A stretch of DNA of 64,000 nucleotides. Source: Peromyscus leucopus (taxonomy: Eukaryota; Chordata; Mammalia; Rodentia; Cricetidae). The notes beneath the pieces are model-generated. The model saw only the letters and a list, made by a program, of their open reading frames with translations. It had not been told where the DNA came from and did no database searches. The translations under genes and the position numbers were made by a program. Below, piece after piece: positions 42,271 to 53,888 of this stretch (the stretch's first letter is position 1; each line of letters opens with the position of its first letter). The DNA is taken from NCBI RefSeq assembly GCF_004664715.2, contig NC_051086.1, positions 71,353,986 through 71,417,985 of the forward strand, given 5' to 3'.

Positions 42271-44970
42271 TGAAATGTTTAAATCCAAGCGCACACAGCT
42301 TAGTCTTTACTCTTGAAGTAAATACACACAGCGGAAGCAGCCATTGTATAACTGGGGATTTTCTAAATGAACCACGGTACTGATGAGCAATAAAAAAACC
42401 CACTAACTTGAAGCTCACAGGGTCTACTCACGTTAAGCAGTATTTGCAGCAATTACTTAGAACAACACAAACTGTATTTCGGGAGGAGAATCTTTCTTAT
42501 TGTTGAAATCATTTAAGAGTGGCAATTGCAGTGATCACAAGTCGTCTGACCCATTACCCGTGTATTGACTAAGTTCCTTCAGCCTCTTATTTTCTGTTCA
42601 AGGGTCAACAGCTTGCTCTGCTCTGTCATTAGTGATAAGACGGGAGACTTTCTTGTCCCTCCACCATGCGCCTCTACACATATTTTGGGTCCCTGGAGAA
42701 AGAAAGAAAGGGATCACGGGGCTTTGAACACCTGGGGAGGGGAAGGGGCCATTCACAGGTGATCCTGGAGGTGCATAGTCCTAGAGAAGGGTCACCCTGA
42801 GGAGTCGGCACATTTTGTCTCTAGAGCAGCTGGAACCCCGGATGTTTCCACATCTCCTCAGGCTTGCAGCATCTCTCCAGGCCCTACTATCATACCTCCC
42901 CACCACCCACCACACCCCAGCCTTAATGGATGTGCCACACACACACACACACCTCTAGGTCCTATGTACTCCCTTTTGCCAGAATAATTCTACTATTTTC
43001 CTCCAGGAAAACTTCCAATGGCCATTCCTGCTCACCCCCAAATACACCTCAGATGCCTCTCATTGATCTGCGGGGCACCACACAATGATGTTTCTCATGT
43101 CACATATTGAACTTTCCTGAAGGAATAATGTCACCATGTCCATCCTCTAGATGGGTGGGAGAGGAGATCCCACACATGTTCTTTTTGGTGTATTTGCAGC
43201 ACCCAGCACAGGGCTGGGCCAGGTCTCAGGAGTGAACAACATTCTCACTTAACCCCCTAACTACACCCAGGGAAGAAAAACACATTCCTTCTCTGATCTA
43301 GCTGGAATTTCTCAAATTCTCTTTGTTCTCCAGGGCCCAGTTAGGTCACAGATCCGGGTGGAGGGCAGGGGTTTTTTTCTCTAATGGCACATGAGCCATT
43401 AGAGAAAAGAGAAGGCAAACAGACCACTAAGCATTGAGGCTACTGGCTGAGAGATCCTGCAGGTTGGGTGTTTGGGACGCCTGGTTCTCTTTGAGGCTGG
43501 AGTGAGCTCTTCCCTCAGCAAGCGGGGAGCCCCAAACCTGCTTCTGGGTGTGGGTAGGTTTCCTTCCAGGCCTGCCTGAGTCACAGGCTGGGGAGTCTCA
43601 CAGGCTAGCTCTTCTTTCTCTGAAAGGGGAATGGCCGAAACAGAAAGTTGAGGCCGACCCACTCAGGACCTATCAGGAGGATCACACTTTGGGCAGGGAT
43701 GAGACTCAAGGCTGCATTCCATGCCCAGCACTGAGGGGAAAGATGAGGAAGAGGAGGGAGGAAGGGAAGAAGGAGGGGGAGGAGGAGGCAGAGGAAGAGG
43801 GGACTACTCTTGGAGATGACAAGGCATCTTGGAGTGCTCGGAAAGTGGAGCTCCGACCAGCCAGCCCCTCAACCACTCGCCTGTGTGCCCTCCTTGTCTC
43901 CCCCCACCTCTCAGGCTGTGAGAATATGAGACCATGAGGGAGTTGGTCCACTAGCTGAAGTCAGCATCCAGTCTCTCCAGTCATTTCAATCTGACCCCCA
44001 GCAGCTCCTAAACAAAGAAGCACATGGTGGAGGAGGGTCCTACAGTCTGGCTCCGGCCTCACCTGCAGGGTTAAACTGCTGTTCCTCTGCTTTCTAAACA
44101 CACTGGCTTTCAGCGTCTAGCAAATTCTACCCTCTTCCAGACCGGAATCACGAGCTGTGAGGGCTCTTCTTCTCAGTCTGGCTGACTCCCGCTGAGTGCC
44201 CAGGTCCCATCCATCCACAGGGAAACCTTGTCATGTCCCTTCCGTCCCCCTCCCCACATCGTTTTCCCCAGCCCGCCCTGCTACTGGCCATGACTCAGCA
44301 GGCTTAGGCCTTCTGCTCCTTAATCTCACGGCGCCTTTCCAAACTTCATTATGCGCTAACGAATTGATTATGCTCCTCCAGTTCCCTGTAGATCTGTGAG
44401 AGCCACACAGAAAAGGTTACCGCTCACAGCAGCCTCCTTTGTAAGCATGCCTGGCAGGTCTGAATAGCATTTACGGAGCTGAGGTGTTTGCTGTGACCTT
44501 GCCTGCCATGGCTGTTGGGTCGGGAGATGATGGATTTGTGCCTGTACACGTCAGAACCCAGTACCTTTGGTAAGGGCCATTATTCTCCCTGGACCAGAAT
44601 AGCTGTGGGTCAGTGGATGCTGTGGCAGAGGCAGGCCTTGATGATCAACATCCAGGCCTAGACCGTGAGGACAGCTTCCTTCTCAGGTATCTTAAGCTCC
44701 AGCACTGGAGAACCTTCCCTCCCAGGGCAGTCTGAAACCTCAGACTTCTGCAACCACTTTCACAAGAACCGTCTACCCGCTATGGTGGAACTGCTGGCCA
44801 CAGGCCTGATTGGATCTCGTTATCTCCTCTGCTCCAACTGTCCTGTTAAGACAGAGGACACATCAGGGCTGGGGCTTGGCAGATCCACCCTTGCCCCCAG
44901 GGGTTCTTTGGAAAGGGGATTGTTTATCCCAGTGTCTCAAAACACTGAGATGCCCCCTGTACTGAAAGCC
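42271..44970. other. Intergenic, no gene recognised
   Basis: About 2.7 kb with no recognisable SINE, gene or RNA gene, unusually repeat-poor for this window. A (CA)n scrap lies at 42937-42952 and a purine-rich GAGGA stretch at 43741-43802. Such a gap may mark conserved regulatory DNA, but this cannot be tested by eye. Confidence 0.4.
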
Positions 44971-44973
44971 AGG

Positions 44974-45030
44974 AGTGTGTGTGTGTGTGTATGTGTGTGT
45001 GCGCGTGCACGAGCGCGCGCACACGCATAC
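44974..45030. repeat. (TG)n/(GC)-rich microsatellite
   Basis: TG run followed by alternating GC and CA dinucleotides, a purine-pyrimidine alternating tract. Confidence 0.85.
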
Positions 45031-45495
45031 CATGTGCTCCTAAAAGAGGCAGTTCTCAGTTTTCTGCCTTTACTTAGCAGCTCCTGAAAAAATGCCACCT
45101 GGAGCTCTGGAGAACTGGTTTGAAAGTCTAACACCGCTACCCCACCCCACCACACCATACCCCTAACCCATCTGTGTGGCTTTGAGCAAGAACTTGACCT
45201 CTCTGAACTGCTGGTCACGGCAGCAAGAGGTGGAAGGCTCAGTAGCACCTCTGCAGCTGGCCTGGAGACTTTCCCTGCACCGCCTCCTGCATGTGAGGAT
45301 TCTGTGATCTGGCTGCTCAGCTTGTGGGCATAGAAAGCCCCTGGAATAGGGGTTGGCGGGAACCTGGGAGAGAAGGCTGCGTCCTTCCTTAACTCCCCTG
45401 GGCATAGAGCTGGTGGGGAGATCAGTTGATAAAATGCTTGCTGCTCAAACAGGAGGACCCAAGTTTGATCCCTAGAACCCACAGAAGAAACCAGA
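45031..45495. other. Intergenic, nothing recognised
   Basis: Mostly unique-looking. A short 'ctggtggggagatcagttga' SINE-like scrap lies at about 45410-45490. Confidence 0.4.
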
Positions 45496-45496
45496 G

Positions 45497-45686
45497 GGCT
45501 GGACGGACGGGTCCTCAGTTAAGAACATTTGCAGCTCTTACAGAAAGCCAAAATCAGATACCTGCACCCGCAATGGGCGGCTCACTTGTAATTCCAGTTC
45601 CAGGAACTCTGGTGCCCTCTTCTGACCACTGTGGGTCCCAAGCACACCATGGTGCTCATGTATATGTGCAGGAGCTTAATTTTTTT
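45497..45686 (+). mobile_element. Diverged B3 SINE
   Basis: 'gggctggacggacgggtcct', 'aattccagttccaggaactc' and 'tggtgccctcttctgaccac' follow the B3 consensus. Confidence 0.75.
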
Positions 45687-45690
45687 TTGA

Positions 45691-45747
<57 letters not shown>

Positions 45748-45865
45748 GCCCTGACTATCCCAGAACTCACTATATAGACCAAGTTGGCCTTGAACTCACA
45801 GAGATCCACCTGCCTTTGCTTCACAAGAGCTGGGATTAAAGGCGTGCCTCGCCGGGCCTGACTAC
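45687..45865 (-). mobile_element. B1 SINE with internal (CT)n expansion
   Basis: Reverse B1 whose 'gaaacagtctct' start expands into a (CT)n run at 45697-45742, then resumes with 'ccatagccctgactatccca'. Confidence 0.8.
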
Positions 45866-46019
45866 TTATACATTTTTTTCAAAGCCAGTAGAGGCAGCAC
45901 ATCTGGGGGGGGGGGAGGCAGAGCCTGGAGTAGCCCTGGGGAATGATGGCCAGTGAGCCTAGCCCAGTCAGCAAGCCCCAGGCCCAGTGGGAAAGCTTGT
46001 CTCAAAACACAAAGTGGGG

Positions 46020-46170
46020 AAGCCTCCTAGCACCCACACCAGGCAGTTCACAACCACCTGTAACTGCAACTCCAGGAAATCTTTACACCCTCTACTGGCC
46101 TCCATAGGTACTGCACTCACATACACAAATGCATAGAGATTCATAATTTTTTTTAAAAAAAAATTAAAAC
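46020..46170 (+). mobile_element. Diverged B3 SINE fragment
   Basis: 'ctagcacccacaccaggcag', 'aactgcaactccaggaaatc' and an A-rich tail. Confidence 0.65.
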
Positions 46171-46555
46171 AAGATTGACAGTGTCTGAGGGAAAATATCC
46201 AGGGTTGACCTCTAGCCTCCACACACATTGCAGCCACACGCATACACATATACACACACACATATATGTGCAGGTGCACACACACGGCCTACACAGTTCC
46301 TCCATAAGAAAAGGCCCACAGTGATGCATTTTTGCATCTTAGCATCTCAAACCACCTAAAATCATGACTGTCTGGTGGCTTTAGTGATTCAGATGCTAGA
46401 TGAAATAATCTCTTGCCTGGGGCCCCTGGAAGAGTCAGAGTGAAAAAAACACAGTTTAATCGGGAGAGGATTGCAATCCAGTCTATATTTTCTCTCAGAT
46501 GGTATACTCTGGTCTTGAGTTAGATCAGGCCCAGGGATACCTTTGTCTCATTCTC

Positions 46556-46745
46556 ATAAAGGCTTTTTGTTTCTTTCTTTGTTTGTTTGTTTGTTGTTTT
46601 GTTTTTGAGACAGGGTTTCTCTGTGTAGCCCTAACTGTCCTGGAACTCACTTTATAGACCAGGCTGGCCTCGAACTCACAGAGATCCACCTGCCTCTGTC
46701 TCCTGAGTGCTGGAATTAAAGGCGTATACCATCATGCCTGGCATC
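46556..46745 (-). mobile_element. B1 SINE
   Basis: T/G-rich (TTTG)n tail remnant, then reverse B1 from 'ttgagacagggtttctctgt' to 'ccatcatgcctggc'. Confidence 0.9.
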
Positions 46746-46945
46746 CCATGAAGGCTTCAAACATGCCCCCCACCACCACCACATTGAGTGATAGAATCAA
46801 ATTTTAAAAGATATTCAGCCTCTGCTTCCGGTGATAAAAGCCACAGGGGCACACACAGCCGATAGGTGAGACAAACCCACACCATCTGTGGCATTTTATG
46901 AGCCTGTTAGCAAGAGGAGACCACACACGGTGTTTAGGTGGAAGT

Positions 46946-46949
<4 letters not shown>

Positions 46950-46999
<50 letters not shown>
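46950..46999. repeat. (CT)n microsatellite
   Basis: About 24 CT units. Confidence 0.95.
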
Positions 47000-47001
<2 letters not shown>

Positions 47002-47289
47002 CAGACCCTGCCCCTAAGAATGCCCACCAAGAGTCAGGCCCTCTCCAGGGTTGCTCAAGACCACGCCTACAGGCTACTTAAGACCTGGTCGCTGTACCTG
47101 CTGTGTGCAATCACGCTCTCTCCCCTGCCTTCCAGAGAGCTACCTGGAGTTGCTTTGCTCTGCTCAGATTAGACCTGGATTTATTCATTTGGCCTGAACT
47201 GACTTGTTTCATCAGCCGCATTACTCACTACTGGGGGACTGAAACTTTTCACATGGCACATTGGTTATTTTTCTCATCGCTGGGGGAAG

Positions 47290-47503
47290 CTGTTTATCAG
47301 AAATAAGACAGGAGAAGGAAGGCTTATTCTTATGGTTCATGGTTTAAGGAAGTCGTAGCCCATCATGGTTAACTAAGAAGGCATGATGGTGAGGCTTGAG
47401 ATAGCTGGCCATAGTCGTCTGCAGTCAGGAAGCAGAGAGAGAAGGGAAAGGGAGAGGGGGGAGGGAGAGAGGGGAGGGAGGGAAGGAGGGAGGGGAGGGA
47501 GGA

Positions 47504-47561
<58 letters not shown>

Positions 47562-47730
47562 CTGGTCTACTCTGCCCTTTCTATTCAGCTGGGAAACCAG
47601 TACATGGGATGGTGCCACTTACATTAGATAAACATTAGTATCCATCTTCTCTCCTCAGTTAAACATCTCCAGAAACACTCACAGACATGCCCAGAGGGGT
47701 GTCTCCTTTGTGATCCCAATCCAGTCGAGC
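47290..47730. repeat. Diverged dispersed rodent repeat
   Basis: 'gaaggcttattcttatggtt', 'catgggatggtgccacttac' and 'cacagacatgcccagagggg' match a rodent interspersed repeat that I recognise but cannot name with certainty. A (GA)n run at 47440-47557 interrupts it. Confidence 0.55.
47440..47557. repeat. GGGA/(GA)n microsatellite
   Basis: Purine-only tract ending in about 24 GA units. Confidence 0.93.
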
Positions 47731-48280
47731 CAGCAAAGAACATAAAGCATCACACAAGGCAGCCAGGGCCCACGGAATTCTGATGAGATGTTAGCTCCTG
47801 TGAGAGACAAGGAACCCTTCTGCCCTTAGTTCAACATGAGAGGAGGGTATGGCTGAGTGTTGGCAGCTCTGACGCTCAGCTGAGCATCCCAGTGCCTAGT
47901 GAGGAAGGTGATCTCTGCAGCCACCTCCCAGAATGAGCCCCATCCCACACCTGACCTCTCTCCAGCTCCCCTGTAACAGGACCTCAGGATGGAGAGCTGT
48001 CCTGGGAGAGTAATATAGGAATACCTTCAGACATCAAGGCTGAGGATGAGCTAACAGGATGCTGAGAGGGTGGAATGGTGTCTGACCTAGCGCATAAAGT
48101 CACCTCACAACCTTTCAGAGATAAACTGAAGGCTGAAAGTCCCAGCTACATGTCAAACCATACTATCTCAGGGGAATCTTGAGTGAGGCATGATCCAGAA
48201 GCGATCACATTGCCCTGTGGGATTCATAGCCCCTTTAATGTGTTCAATTAAATATAGAAATAAATCCAAATAGGTCATTT
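47731..48280. other. Intergenic, nothing recognised
   Basis: No gene or clear repeat recognised. Confidence 0.4.
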
Positions 48281-48281
48281 T

Positions 48282-48488
48282 TCAGTGGTCCAGGGGTTTG
48301 AACCCAGGGCCTTGCACTTGATAGACAAGCATTCTACAAATTAATTTAATTTAATTTTTTTATTTTGAAGTGGGTACTTGATAAGCCTAGGCTAGCCTTG
48401 AACTCACTCTGTAGTCCAGGAAGGCTTTGGATGTGCAATCCTCCTGCCTCAGGTTTGGGGATAAGGCTTATGCCATCAGGCCCAGTAA
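48282..48488 (-). mobile_element. ID-like plus B1-like reverse SINE fragments
   Basis: Reverse ID core ('ggggtttgaacccagggcct') at 48290-48340, then a reverse B1-like part ('aggctagccttgaactcact') to 48486. Confidence 0.65.
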
Positions 48489-48489
48489 T

Positions 48490-49158
48490 TCTTGATGTGT
48501 TAGAGAATTCTTCGTTCATTTTAAATGTCCAGGTCCCGTCACATGATATGTTACCTGACATCAGTGTCCAGATTTGTGGTTGGGTTTACACTACAGTTGG
48601 TCTCAAATAATCCTAACTTTCAAAAAAAAATGTTACATATACTAGTATTTTTGGTGCCTTTTGAAGGAAGCATTGTTTGAATAGAAGCCCCAATGGGGAG
48701 GAGTCGTAGGGAAACTGAGTCTGAACCCTGGTTACATGGCAGAATGGTCGGGCTGCATTCATTCAGTAGGGACCCATCACTGGCCATAAAGGACTGGGGT
48801 TTTTCTATTTGCATTCTATGTGTATATTTATTTACTTTTGTGATTGTAGGAGAAAGAAGAATAAGAAAATCGCACTATTCTTGTGCTATGGGTTGGAGAG
48901 ACACCATGCGACCTGCTTAGCAAGTAACCACTGCCCATGGATAATCAACCTGAAAAAGGCTTTGTTTTCCCAGATTGCTCCTATCTACGCCTCATCAGCG
49001 CCCTCCTCTTGCTGGGAGGGAGGCCCCCTCAGCAATATCTCAGTCCAATTCTATCGCTTCCCATCGCTTTTGTATATGGCAACCGATGGCTTTAATCGGG
49101 TGTACACTGCGCTGTGTATTTAAAATACTCTTTCACAGTTACCCTAAGTCCTTGTATC
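48490..49158. other. Intergenic, nothing recognised
   Basis: No gene or clear repeat recognised. Confidence 0.4.
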
Positions 49159-49160
49159 CT

Positions 49161-49390
49161 GCCTCAGGGAAGTCTGGGGTCTGGTGTCTCGGGGTAGAGT
49201 GTGGGGAGGGGCACCCCGCCTCAGGGAAGTCTGGGGTCTGGTGTCTCGGGGTAGAGTGTGGGGAGGGGCACCCTGCCTCAGGGAAGTCTGGGGTCCAGGT
49301 GTCTTTGGGTAGAGTGTGGGTAGGGGCACCCCGCCTCAGGGAAGTCTGGGGTCCAGGTGTCTCGGGGTAGAGTGTGGGGAGGGGTCTGCT
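49161..49390. repeat. 57-bp minisatellite, four copies
   Basis: Units start at 49161, 49218, 49275 and 49333 with 'gcctcagggaagtctggggt'. Period is 57, 57 and 58 bp. Units 1-2 are almost identical; units 3-4 share a 'ggtccaggtgtct' variant. Confidence 0.95.
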
Positions 49391-49858
49391 CTCTCACCCT
49401 GCTGCCTCTGTCTTTGCAGCATCTGCTTGCTTTTGTTGGTATAGAACGGGGTAGAAAAAGGAAAGTGATATATCCTTCCTTCCGGCTGAATTCCCCTCAC
49501 ACAGCAGCCACCTCTGGTCTTCAGAGCTTCTTTGTCGGTGGAAGCTGTAGAGCAGGTCCAAGGATCCATGGCTCCATCTCCTGGTTCTCAGAAGGACTGG
49601 CCTTGAGGGTCCCTCTTAAGTTCTGTGCCTTGGGAGATGGAGATCCGGATCAACTCCCTTCTCCCTCTCAGGCCTCACCTCAGCAGTCAGTCAGTCATCC
49701 CCAGCCTTGCACCAAACCGGCCAGAGGACTCCAAGGCACTCTTCCACTGCTCATCCTCCCTTCCCACAATGCTCCTGGTTTTCACCATCCAATTCTGATT
49801 CTCTTCTGACTTTCTCAGTTCTCTTAGTGTCATGCATTACACATACACTGTAGTAGAC
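49391..49858. other. Intergenic, nothing recognised
   Basis: No gene recognised. An open frame of 150 codons overlaps the minisatellite and has no recognisable product. Confidence 0.4.
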
Positions 49859-49984
49859 CACACACACACTCACACACACACACAGTCACTCACACACACA
49901 GTCACTCACACACACACACACACTCACACACACACTCATACACACACACACACTCACTCATACACACTCACTCACACACACACA
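49859..49984. repeat. (CA)n/(CTCA)n microsatellite
   Basis: About 126 bp of CA units with interspersed CTCA and CATA. Confidence 0.93.
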
Positions 49985-50331
49985 GTGACCAAATACTTTC
50001 ATGAAGGAGCGACTTAAAAAGGCCTGGAGATTTCAGGGTATAGTCCTTGGCTCTGCTCATTCTGGCCCATGGTGAGGCAGCTCATCATGGCAGCGAGAAT
50101 ATGTGGTGGGAGAGGTTCTTTTTGCCTCCTGGCTGCCAGGAGACAGGAAGTGAGGACAGGGCTGTACATCAGAGAGAACTGTCACAGGCACACACATCCC
50201 CAGGGACCTTCTTCCTACACCCAGGCCCACCCTCTTAGAGTTGTCAGAATCTCCCAAATAGTGACACCAAGCCTTGAACACTTGAGCCAAGTGTGTGTGA
50301 GAGGTGTGTGTTCATAATCACAACACAAGCA

Positions 50332-50367
50332 GCACACACACACACAGACAGATAGATGATAGATAGA

Positions 50368-50400
<33 letters not shown>

Positions 50401-50402
50401 TG
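50332..50402. repeat. (CA)n/(GATA)n/(GACA)n microsatellite
   Basis: CA run, then about seven GATA units and five GACA units. Confidence 0.93.
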
Positions 50403-50930
50403 ATAGATGTTAGAGACATAGAGACAAAGAAGAGACAAAGCAGAAACACAGACATTAGCAGGAAGTATCTCATCTGACATTGTTCAGGATTGCCAGGGTG
50501 TGTCAATAATAAGAAAGTGTTTTTGTAGTTTTATTGTTGATGGCGAGTTAGTCAGAGAAAATGACTCCCGTATGACTTGCACAGGGACATCCTGCCCTGT
50601 CTTTGCTGTGTCCCTGCATCTGTCAGAAACATATCCAGGAGTCATTATCTTCGACTGCCCCATGGCTTCCTCTCTAGCAGTGGTGCCGTTGGAAGGCGCC
50701 ATTTAAGGGATGCTCTTGTTGCTTTCATGGCGGGCAGTGTTGGGAGGATCTCCTACATTTGTCTCTTTATCCTAGCTCCCTCAGCTCTTACACTGGATGC
50801 CTACTGGGTGTGCTGCATGTGTCTCCTCAGGGTACCTTGGTTTTCAGGCATCTGGCCAAGGGTAGAATGGTCTCTCTTCCCTTGCATTAGCCAAAACAAA
50901 ACCAGGAACTTTCTCTAGGAACCCACAGTT
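50403..50930. other. Intergenic, nothing recognised
   Basis: No gene or clear repeat recognised. 'tggtgccgttggaaggcgccatttaagggatgctcttgtt' (50682-50722) is echoed by 'gatggtgccatttaagggatgctattctt' (51091-51119), suggesting an old local duplication or shared repeat. Confidence 0.4.
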
Positions 50931-50944
50931 AAAAAAAAATTAAT

Positions 50945-50988
50945 AAAATATATATATATGTATATATATACATATACATATATATCAC
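50945..50988. repeat. (AT)n-rich microsatellite
   Basis: Alternating AT with occasional GT and AC. Confidence 0.85.
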
Positions 50989-51317
50989 ATGACTAAATGA
51001 AAACTGCAGACACTCAAAACAAACACTTGTTCAATGAATGAATACACACATGAGCATCCAGTCATACATAGCTAATGATGAATGGATTGGATGGTGCCAT
51101 TTAAGGGATGCTATTCTTACTGATTTTGTGATAGACAGACAATATTGGAGATACCAGCCCATTTCCATCACCACTGTCTTGGAAGAGCCCTCACCCTTGC
51201 TGAAGGGAGACAATATGATGATACTTATGTTACAAGGATATGAATATTCCCCAGCCAGTGGGGACACATGGGCCAACCACACTGTGCTGGATGATTTTAT
51301 TTCAACAAGACACAAGC

Positions 51318-51710
51318 TATAGTCATCTGAGAAAAGAGAACCTTGATTGAGAAAATGCCTTCATACAATTGGGCTGCAGGCAAGCCTGAAAGGCATTTTT
51401 AAAATTTGATTGATGGGGGAAGGCCTGATCCATTGTGCTGGGGCTGTTCCTGGGCTGGTAGTCCTGGGTTCTATAAGAAAGCAGGCTGAACAAGCCAGGA
51501 GGAGCAAGCCAGGAAACAGCATCCATCCTCCATGGCCTCTGCATCAGCTCCTGCCTCCAGGTTCCTGTTCTGTTTAAGTCCCTGTCCTGGCTTCCTTCAC
51601 TGATGGACTTCAAATTAGAAGTGTAAGCCGAATAAATCCTTTTCTCCCCAAGATGTTTTTGGTCATGGGGTTTCATCAAAGCAATAGTCACCCTAACTAA
51701 AACACTCACC
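51318..51710 (-). repeat. Dispersed rodent repeat, about 400 bp, reverse orientation
   Basis: 'ggctggtagtcctgggttct', 'ccatggcctctgcatcagct' and 'gccgaataaatccttttctc' are hallmarks of a well-known ~400-bp rodent interspersed repeat. Another copy lies on the plus strand at 59917-60320. Family name not certain. Confidence 0.75.
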
Positions 51711-52078
51711 CAATCAAATTATCCTCAGAAGATATAATTAGAAGTCTGATAGCCTGAGCTAGGCAGCTACAGAAAGTAAAAGTCAAGTGTCACAATTTGG
51801 AACAATGACCCCCATTTTTGCCATATTCAAGATGGTTACACAGGCAAGGAGGGATGAAGGGAGCCATGTGGGGTCATTCCTTAAGGTTTCTCACTCCCAC
51901 AGTAGACTGTATTTGACATCTAAGAGACCTTTCAATCCTTTCTTTTTTTCTTTAGTGGCAAGTGTGTATACATGTTTATGTGGGTGCCTGTGTATTTATG
52001 CTAATGCTAATGTATATGTATAATGCATATGGAGTCCAGAGTTCAATGTTGGGTCTTCCTTAATTACTCTCCTCATTA
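51711..52078. other. Intergenic, nothing recognised
   Basis: No gene or clear repeat recognised. Confidence 0.4.
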
Positions 52079-52079
52079 T

Positions 52080-52226
52080 TTTCTTATTGTTTAGGACAAG
52101 TCTCACATCAAACCTAGAGCTTACCAATTTGACTAGACTGGCTGGCCAGCAAGGCTCAGAGATCCTTCTGTCTCCGTCTCTTCCTTCATTGGGATTACAG
52201 AGGCATGCCACCACACCTGGCTGTTT
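52080..52226 (-). mobile_element. Diverged B1-related SINE
   Basis: 'ttgggattacagaggcatgc' and 'caccacacctggct' in reverse B1 orientation. Confidence 0.6.
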
Positions 52227-53385
52227 CACATGCATTCTGAGGGTTGAACTTGGGTTTTCAATAGACTGAGCCTTCTTCCTAGCCCATAGGTCCTTAAAAG
52301 CAAAAGCAAACACAAGCACAGAACTCTGAATTTGGACTGGTCTGGGTTCCAGCCTCCCCTGCAATGTAAACCACAGCCCGTTTCTTCTCTTTAACCTGAC
52401 ACCCTTCCACATCCATATGGAGAAGAGAGCATAGGTGTGTGGCAGACAGAAGCCAAGCACACCAGCAAACCAGAAAAGGAATAGCCCTAGATGTCTGTAA
52501 AGATGGAACTTTGAGCAGTCAATGAAGGAAATGGGAAGGAGGAGGAAGAAGAGCCAGAAAAGATCAATGAAGCAAGAGTCAGCAAAATATCACACAGTGT
52601 ATCCTGTGGATCAAAATACTGCAGCAAGCCCCAAGTGCAAATTTGTCAAAGAGAATGACAGAAAAGATTAATTATTGTTCAAATTAATGGCTCTTCTGAT
52701 CACAGTTGGCAAGAAATTGTTGCCTCTGGAAATAGGCATGATTGGGGGAACAGCGGGAAGTAGCCAGACTCTTACCAAACATGACCCTGTTTATTATGGG
52801 TTTCACCAGCTGGGCATGGTGCACGGCCACCTTCACTGTGTCCATCATCTTTGTGTCTGCTTTATATCACAGAGGAATTCCTGCCCACTTCAGTGCATGA
52901 TTCGACTGACAGAAGAAAAATGCCAAGGGTGATAATAACAGTAATTCTTCCCAGGTCCTGTACCCTTCACAGTATCCTCTGTACACACGTGAGATCTTGA
53001 CAGATCCTTGACAATACTGGAAGAGTTGGTTTAAACCTGTTTGGTGAAGAAGCCATGACATGAAGAGAATTGAGCTAGGACATCCATGGTCACCAGTTTG
53101 GTGTGAAAGGTCAGAGTCCCTAATAAAGGACTAAGAGTGCAAATCATGTATGCCCCATCCCCCACGCTCTGGTCTCAGAGCAAAAGAAATGCTTAGAAGA
53201 GGGATGATACACAGAAACGTTCTTCGAGGGGACATGCCATCATCACAAAAGAGAAGTATCCATCAACCAGAGTAGGGACAAAGAGCTATGGCTGCTCAGG
53301 GACAAGCAAACATTTCTTGTCACTGTGGGAGTGTTAGAATTCTTGATCACAAACTTTAACCACAAAGAGAACGCTTCCCTTTTTC
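52227..53385. other. Intergenic, nothing recognised
   Basis: No gene or clear repeat recognised. Confidence 0.4.
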
Positions 53386-53389
53386 CTAA

Positions 53390-53785
53390 AAAACTAAGTT
53401 GGGTCCCTGGGACTGAAGCAACTTAAGGGAGAAGAGGATTTTATTGGCTCACAGGTTCAGGATATAGAGTCCATCCTTGTGGGGAAGCCGTGGTGGGTGA
53501 AGAAGCTTGGTCCGTACTGGCGGGAGGGTGAGGTGGCGGGAACCCGAAGTAGCTGATTACAGTGTATTGGTGCAGCAAGAGTCAGCGAGCTTGGAAGTGG
53601 GGCTAGGCTATATATAGTCCTCAAGGCCTACGCCAATAACCCATGTCTGATAGCTAGGCCCTAGATCCCAAAGGCTTTACAACCTCCCAAAACAGCTACC
53701 CCAGTTACCAACTGGGGTCCAAATATCCAAATAGATGAGCTGATCCAAAACAGTTCAGACTCAAACCATAACCATTACTAAACTT
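53390..53785. repeat. Diverged dispersed rodent repeat
   Basis: 'gattttattggctcacaggt', 'cctcaaggcctacgccaata' and 'cagttcagactcaaaccata' resemble an interspersed repeat of the rodent type seen elsewhere in this window. It lies about 100 bp beyond the stop codon of the first receptor gene. Confidence 0.5.
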
Positions 53786-53888
53786 CAGAACAGGACACAG
53801 AGAGAGCGTGAAAACATGCCTAAGCTATGAACAGAGAGGATGTACACTTTCAAAAAGGACAGGCCACGAGGAAGGACCTTACCAATAG

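Noticed and set aside
48975..49370. 131-codon frame with internal repeats near 49 kb
   Set aside because: The repeat comes from the 57-bp minisatellite, and 57 is a multiple of three, which keeps the frame open. No start context or homology.
49161..49390. CRISPR-like array
   Set aside because: Repeats are head to tail without spacers, in a rodent genome. It is a minisatellite.
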